A DNA stretch of 64,000 nt from CALCCV01 sp964388665 (GTDB lineage: Bacteria; Bdellovibrionota; Bdellovibrionia; Bdellovibrionales; Bdellovibrionaceae): assembly GCA_964388665.1 (NCBI GenBank), contig CAYMBJ010000004.1, forward strand, positions 41,869 through 105,868, written 5' to 3'. The notes beneath the pieces were generated by a model. The model saw only the letters and a program-made list of their open reading frames with translations. It made no database searches and had not been told where the DNA came from. Of this stretch, positions 61,368 through 64,000 are shown one piece after another (positions within the stretch are counted from its first letter, which is position 1; each line of letters begins with the position of its first letter). Position numbers and translations under genes: made by a program.

Positions 61368-61512
61368 GAGTTAAACAATCTAAGAGCTGACCTTAAAAGA
61401 CAGATCATCTCCAGAGGCCTTCTTCTCAGAAGCAAACTAATAAATTTTATTGGATTTGTCTTGATTAGAGTTTCTAATTTGAGAGATTAGCCAGCGGTTG
61501 CAGAGCTCCACC

Positions 61513-63045
61513 TTACGCCAGAGAATCGTCCGCAACAGCATAGTGCGGATCTTCATAGTGATTCACTTCTATCATTGAGCCTGCATTGTCCAATAGCCGA
61601 CGACAGTCCTCGCTCAAGTGTCTGAGGCGAACACGTTTGTTCAATTTTGCATACCGAGCAGTGAGCTTTTGGATCGCTTCGATGCCACTGTGATCAAAGA
61701 CTCGTGACTCTCTAAAATCCACAATGACTTCAATTGGATCTCCGTGAGCATCAAACTTTTCTAAAAAATGAGCGGTCGATCCAAAAAACAATGGTCCGCG
61801 AATTTCGTAGTGTTTGACCCCAGCTTCATCAATGTATTTTCTGGCGCGAATACGTACAGCGTTTTCCCATGCAAAAACGAGCGCAGAGGCGACGACTCCA
61901 GCAATCACGGCAATGGCCAAATCAAAGGCCACAGTCATGCCCGTAACCAGCACGATGACAATAGAGTCGGCCCGAGGGATACGATGCAAAATGCGAAAGC
62001 TCGCCCACTCAAAGGTTCCAATGGAAACCATAAACATCACGCCAACAAGGGCCGCGACCGGCACTCGCTCAATGTAACTTGAACCAAACACTATAAAGAA
62101 AATGAGCGATAGCGCCGCAACAATCCCTGAAACTCGACTGCGACCGCCCGAAGTGACATTGATTATACTCTGCCCAATCATGGCACAGCCACCCATACCG
62201 CCGAAAAATCCGGTCACGACATTGGCGGCTCCCTGTGCCACGCACTCTTTGTTTCCCCGTCCCCGAGTTTCGGTGAGCTCATCGACCAAGGTCAACGTGA
62301 GCAGCGACTCTATGAGCCCGATTCCAGCAAGAATCAAAGCGTAGGGAAAAATGATTTTCAAAGTTGCAAATGACCAAGGCACCTGTGGCAGATGAAACTG
62401 CGGCAGGCCACCTTGAATGGATGCCAGGTCACCGACAGTTCTCGTGTCGAGATCAAAACCTATGACCGCAGCCGAAACGGCGAGAATTGCCGACAAAGAG
62501 GCCGGCACGGCCTTGGTCAGCTTAGGTAAAAAATAAATGATCAGCATTGTAATGACAACCAAGCCCATCATCAATGCCATTGGCCCACCTGTTAGCCATT
62601 GAGCGGCACCATCCGGCGACCTGACTTTGAATTGATTGAGTTGCGCGAGCGCAATGACAATGGCAAGTCCATTAACAAATCCAAAAATGACAGGCTCTGG
62701 AACCAAGCGTATGAATTTTCCAAGTTTTAAAAAACCAAAAACAATTTGCAATAAGCCCATTAAAACAACAGTTGCAAAGAGATACTCAATTCCGTGAGCC
62801 TGCACCAATGACACCATGACCACAGCCAAAGCACCCGTTGCACCAGAAATCATCCCAGGTCTTCCGCCAAAAACAGAGGTGATCAAGCATACGATAAATG
62901 CGGCATACAGACCTACCAGCGGGGCCACTCCCGCCACAAAGGCAAAGGCAACAGCTTCAGGCACCAAGGCCAAGGCCACAGTTAAGCCCGACAGGAGTTC
63001 ATTTTTCAATTTGATGTTCTTGTAGGAGGAGAGATCAAAAATCAT
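61513..63045 (-). CDS. SulP family anion transporter with STAS domain
   Basis: 510 residues. Ten or more membrane helices begin NELLSGLTVALALVPEAVAFAFVAGV, the SulP signature, with AAFIVCLITSVFGGRPG and GLIESLLTLTLVDELTETRGRGNKE downstream. A C-terminal STAS domain (about residues 400-495) has VIVDFRESRVFDHSGIEAIQKL. Transports sulfate, bicarbonate or a related anion by H+ or Na+ coupling; which one is not visible. No strong ribosome site before the ATG. Confidence 0.92.
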   Translation of the reverse strand: MIFDLSSYKNIKLKNELLSGLTVALALVPEAVAFAFVAGVAPLVGLYAAFIVCLITSVFGGRPGMISGATGALAVVMVSLVQAHGIEYLFATVVLMGLLQIVFGFLKLGKFIRLVPEPVIFGFVNGLAIVIALAQLNQFKVRSPDGAAQWLTGGPMALMMGLVVITMLIIYFLPKLTKAVPASLSAILAVSAAVIGFDLDTRTVGDLASIQGGLPQFHLPQVPWSFATLKIIFPYALILAGIGLIESLLTLTLVDELTETRGRGNKECVAQGAANVVTGFFGGMGGCAMIGQSIINVTSGGRSRVSGIVAALSLIFFIVFGSSYIERVPVAALVGVMFMVSIGTFEWASFRILHRIPRADSIVIVLVTGMTVAFDLAIAVIAGVVASALVFAWENAVRIRARKYIDEAGVKHYEIRGPLFFGSTAHFLEKFDAHGDPIEVIVDFRESRVFDHSGIEAIQKLTARYAKLNKRVRLRHLSEDCRRLLDNAGSMIEVNHYEDPHYAVADDSLA

Positions 63046-63205
63046 TGCAGTGAAGTCGCTTCCAGTGAGACGCCATTTTTTGTGCCGCTATTTTATTTAT
63101 TTTCACACCTGGACGCTATCTTAGTGAGAGGTGGGTGGCAATCACCAATTGCTGACCAGGCCATCCTTGGATTTTTTCGCCTCGGAGCTATTTTTGAAAT
63201 GAACT

Positions 63206-63940
63206 CTAGTCGTGGAGTGTGATGCCCGTCACCTGCATCTTTTGAGTCGCGCGAATGCTGCCATCCAATCCTGTCGCCATGGTACCACCGCGCGAGCGCT
63301 TGAGAGTGAGTGTAGCATCAAAATTTCCCGCCACTGGTGGCGTGACCTGCGTTTGCGCCGCCGAAAAGCCCATAGAGCCATTTTCAGGACTGGTGTCATT
63401 GAGCCCATGACTTTGACTTGAGGTCGTGGAGCCATTCAAGTAAGAATAGCTGAGAGTAACATACATACTATCTTCTGTGCTAGTGCTGGCTGTCCAAAGA
63501 GCGGTTAGCGGCTGCCCCTTGGCAATAGAATTACCTTCTTGAACACTGGCGCCAGAAATGGCGCCAGGCAGAACTGCGGTTGAAGTGTAAGTTCCCTCTC
63601 CTGCTCGAACAAATTCAATCGTATAGGTTGCACCAACGGCATATGTTAAAGTGGCAGTATAGGTGACAATCCCTAAAAACTCATTTCGGGCCATTGTGTT
63701 GCCATTGCATGTGAGCGAGTCTCCAGCGGAGAGATCAAGATAGGTTCCTGTGGGTCCTCCCACCTGCAATTGAACTTCACAGTTAACCGAATTGGCATTG
63801 TTTCCCGCAACCTCAATGGTCGCATAAATCCCCTTGGTGGCCACATTGTCTGATTCGGTCGTAGAACAGGCGCTAAGCAAGCTGATACTGACAACACAAA
63901 TGCTTAACAGCATCCAACTCTGTTTAAGTGGCTTTGACAT
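63206..63940 (-). CDS. Beta-rich lipoprotein, unknown function
   Basis: 244 residues with a lipoprotein signal (lipobox LLSAC). The mature protein is Ser/Thr/Gly-rich and strand-like throughout (YATIEVAGNN, VTYTATLTYAVGATYTIEF, MYVTLSYSYLNGS), with two Cys (NCEVQ, LTCNG) likely disulfide-bonded, resembling Ig-like surface domains. No family recognised. The start lacks a clear ribosome site. Same strand as SulP, 160 bp away. Confidence 0.65.
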   Translation of the reverse strand: MSKPLKQSWMLLSICVVSISLLSACSTTESDNVATKGIYATIEVAGNNANSVNCEVQLQVGGPTGTYLDLSAGDSLTCNGNTMARNEFLGIVTYTATLTYAVGATYTIEFVRAGEGTYTSTAVLPGAISGASVQEGNSIAKGQPLTALWTASTSTEDSMYVTLSYSYLNGSTTSSQSHGLNDTSPENGSMGFSAAQTQVTPPVAGNFDATLTLKRSRGGTMATGLDGSIRATQKMQVTGITLHD

Positions 63941-64000
63941 TATTTCTGGAGAAATTTCATTTTTAGTTGAAAGTCGGCAAGAGAGCCGGTTGATTTAGCT

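Overview
The window looks like a chromosomal segment of a predatory deltaproteobacterium-like organism of the Bdellovibrionota (Bdellovibrio and relatives). Four things point there: a TIGR02147/DUF4423 regulator, a family largely confined to Fibrobacter and Bdellovibrio-type genomes; a free-standing c-di-GMP-I riboswitch RNA ending in its own terminator with no gene behind it, the layout of the Bdellovibrio merRNA; a very high density of secreted and lipoprotein hydrolases (subtilisin, astacin, two chymotrypsin-fold proteases, two HExxH proteins, three peptidoglycan-acting proteins); and diderm envelope genes (Kdo transferase, TolC, beta-barrels). No tRNA, rRNA, CRISPR array, transposase or integrase was seen. 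The species assignment is inference.

Layout. 1-12 kb: a receiver protein with a histidine-box helix, a subtilisin, an MBL-fold lipoprotein, a TIGR02147 regulator facing two secreted-protein genes with structured RNA leaders, PhnA and DUF1993 proteins, secreted proteins of unknown function and an astacin lipoprotein. 12-21 kb: a minus-strand housekeeping run glyS, ppdK, smc, ftsY, in which the smc TTG start overlaps the ppdK stop. 21-24 kb: a diheme cytochrome, a J-domain-like membrane protein, a cysteine-free Mrp ATPase, and the merRNA-like c-di-GMP RNA (about 23405-23789).

24-33 kb: a membrane protein translationally coupled to a membrane-anchored LuxR regulator, then a block of about 7 kb bounded by imperfect 57-bp direct repeats (25503-25558 and 32609-32666). 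The block carries two TPR/winged-helix regulators (one with a sigma-54-type promoter), a secreted chymotrypsin-fold protease, an HExxH protein and other secreted proteins. The left repeat is the 3' end of the LuxR gene and the right repeat the 3' end of a convergent acetyltransferase gene, as if the block had inserted between two convergent genes.

33-46 kb: an RlpA-like protein; a tightly packed four-gene operon (beta-barrel protein, TolC-like protein, two paralogous lipoproteins); then a cluster of a secreted ATP-grasp-like protein, a class C serine hydrolase lipoprotein, a small Cys-rich secreted protein and a convergent secreted amidoligase-like protein. 46-56 kb: MltD-like and Slt70-like lytic transglycosylases with thymidine kinase, an MFS transporter, Kdo transferase and a three-gene Zrg-type zinc system. 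56-64 kb: a 186-bp imperfect palindrome, an HExxH protein, a glutathione S-transferase, a trypsin-like lipoprotein, a YHS-protein/diheme-cytochrome pair in which the cytochrome gene carries a one-base frameshift, a SulP transporter and a lipoprotein.

Most genes with weak function calls carry clear export signals, so the common theme of the non-housekeeping part is cell-surface and secreted chemistry directed at proteins and peptidoglycan.
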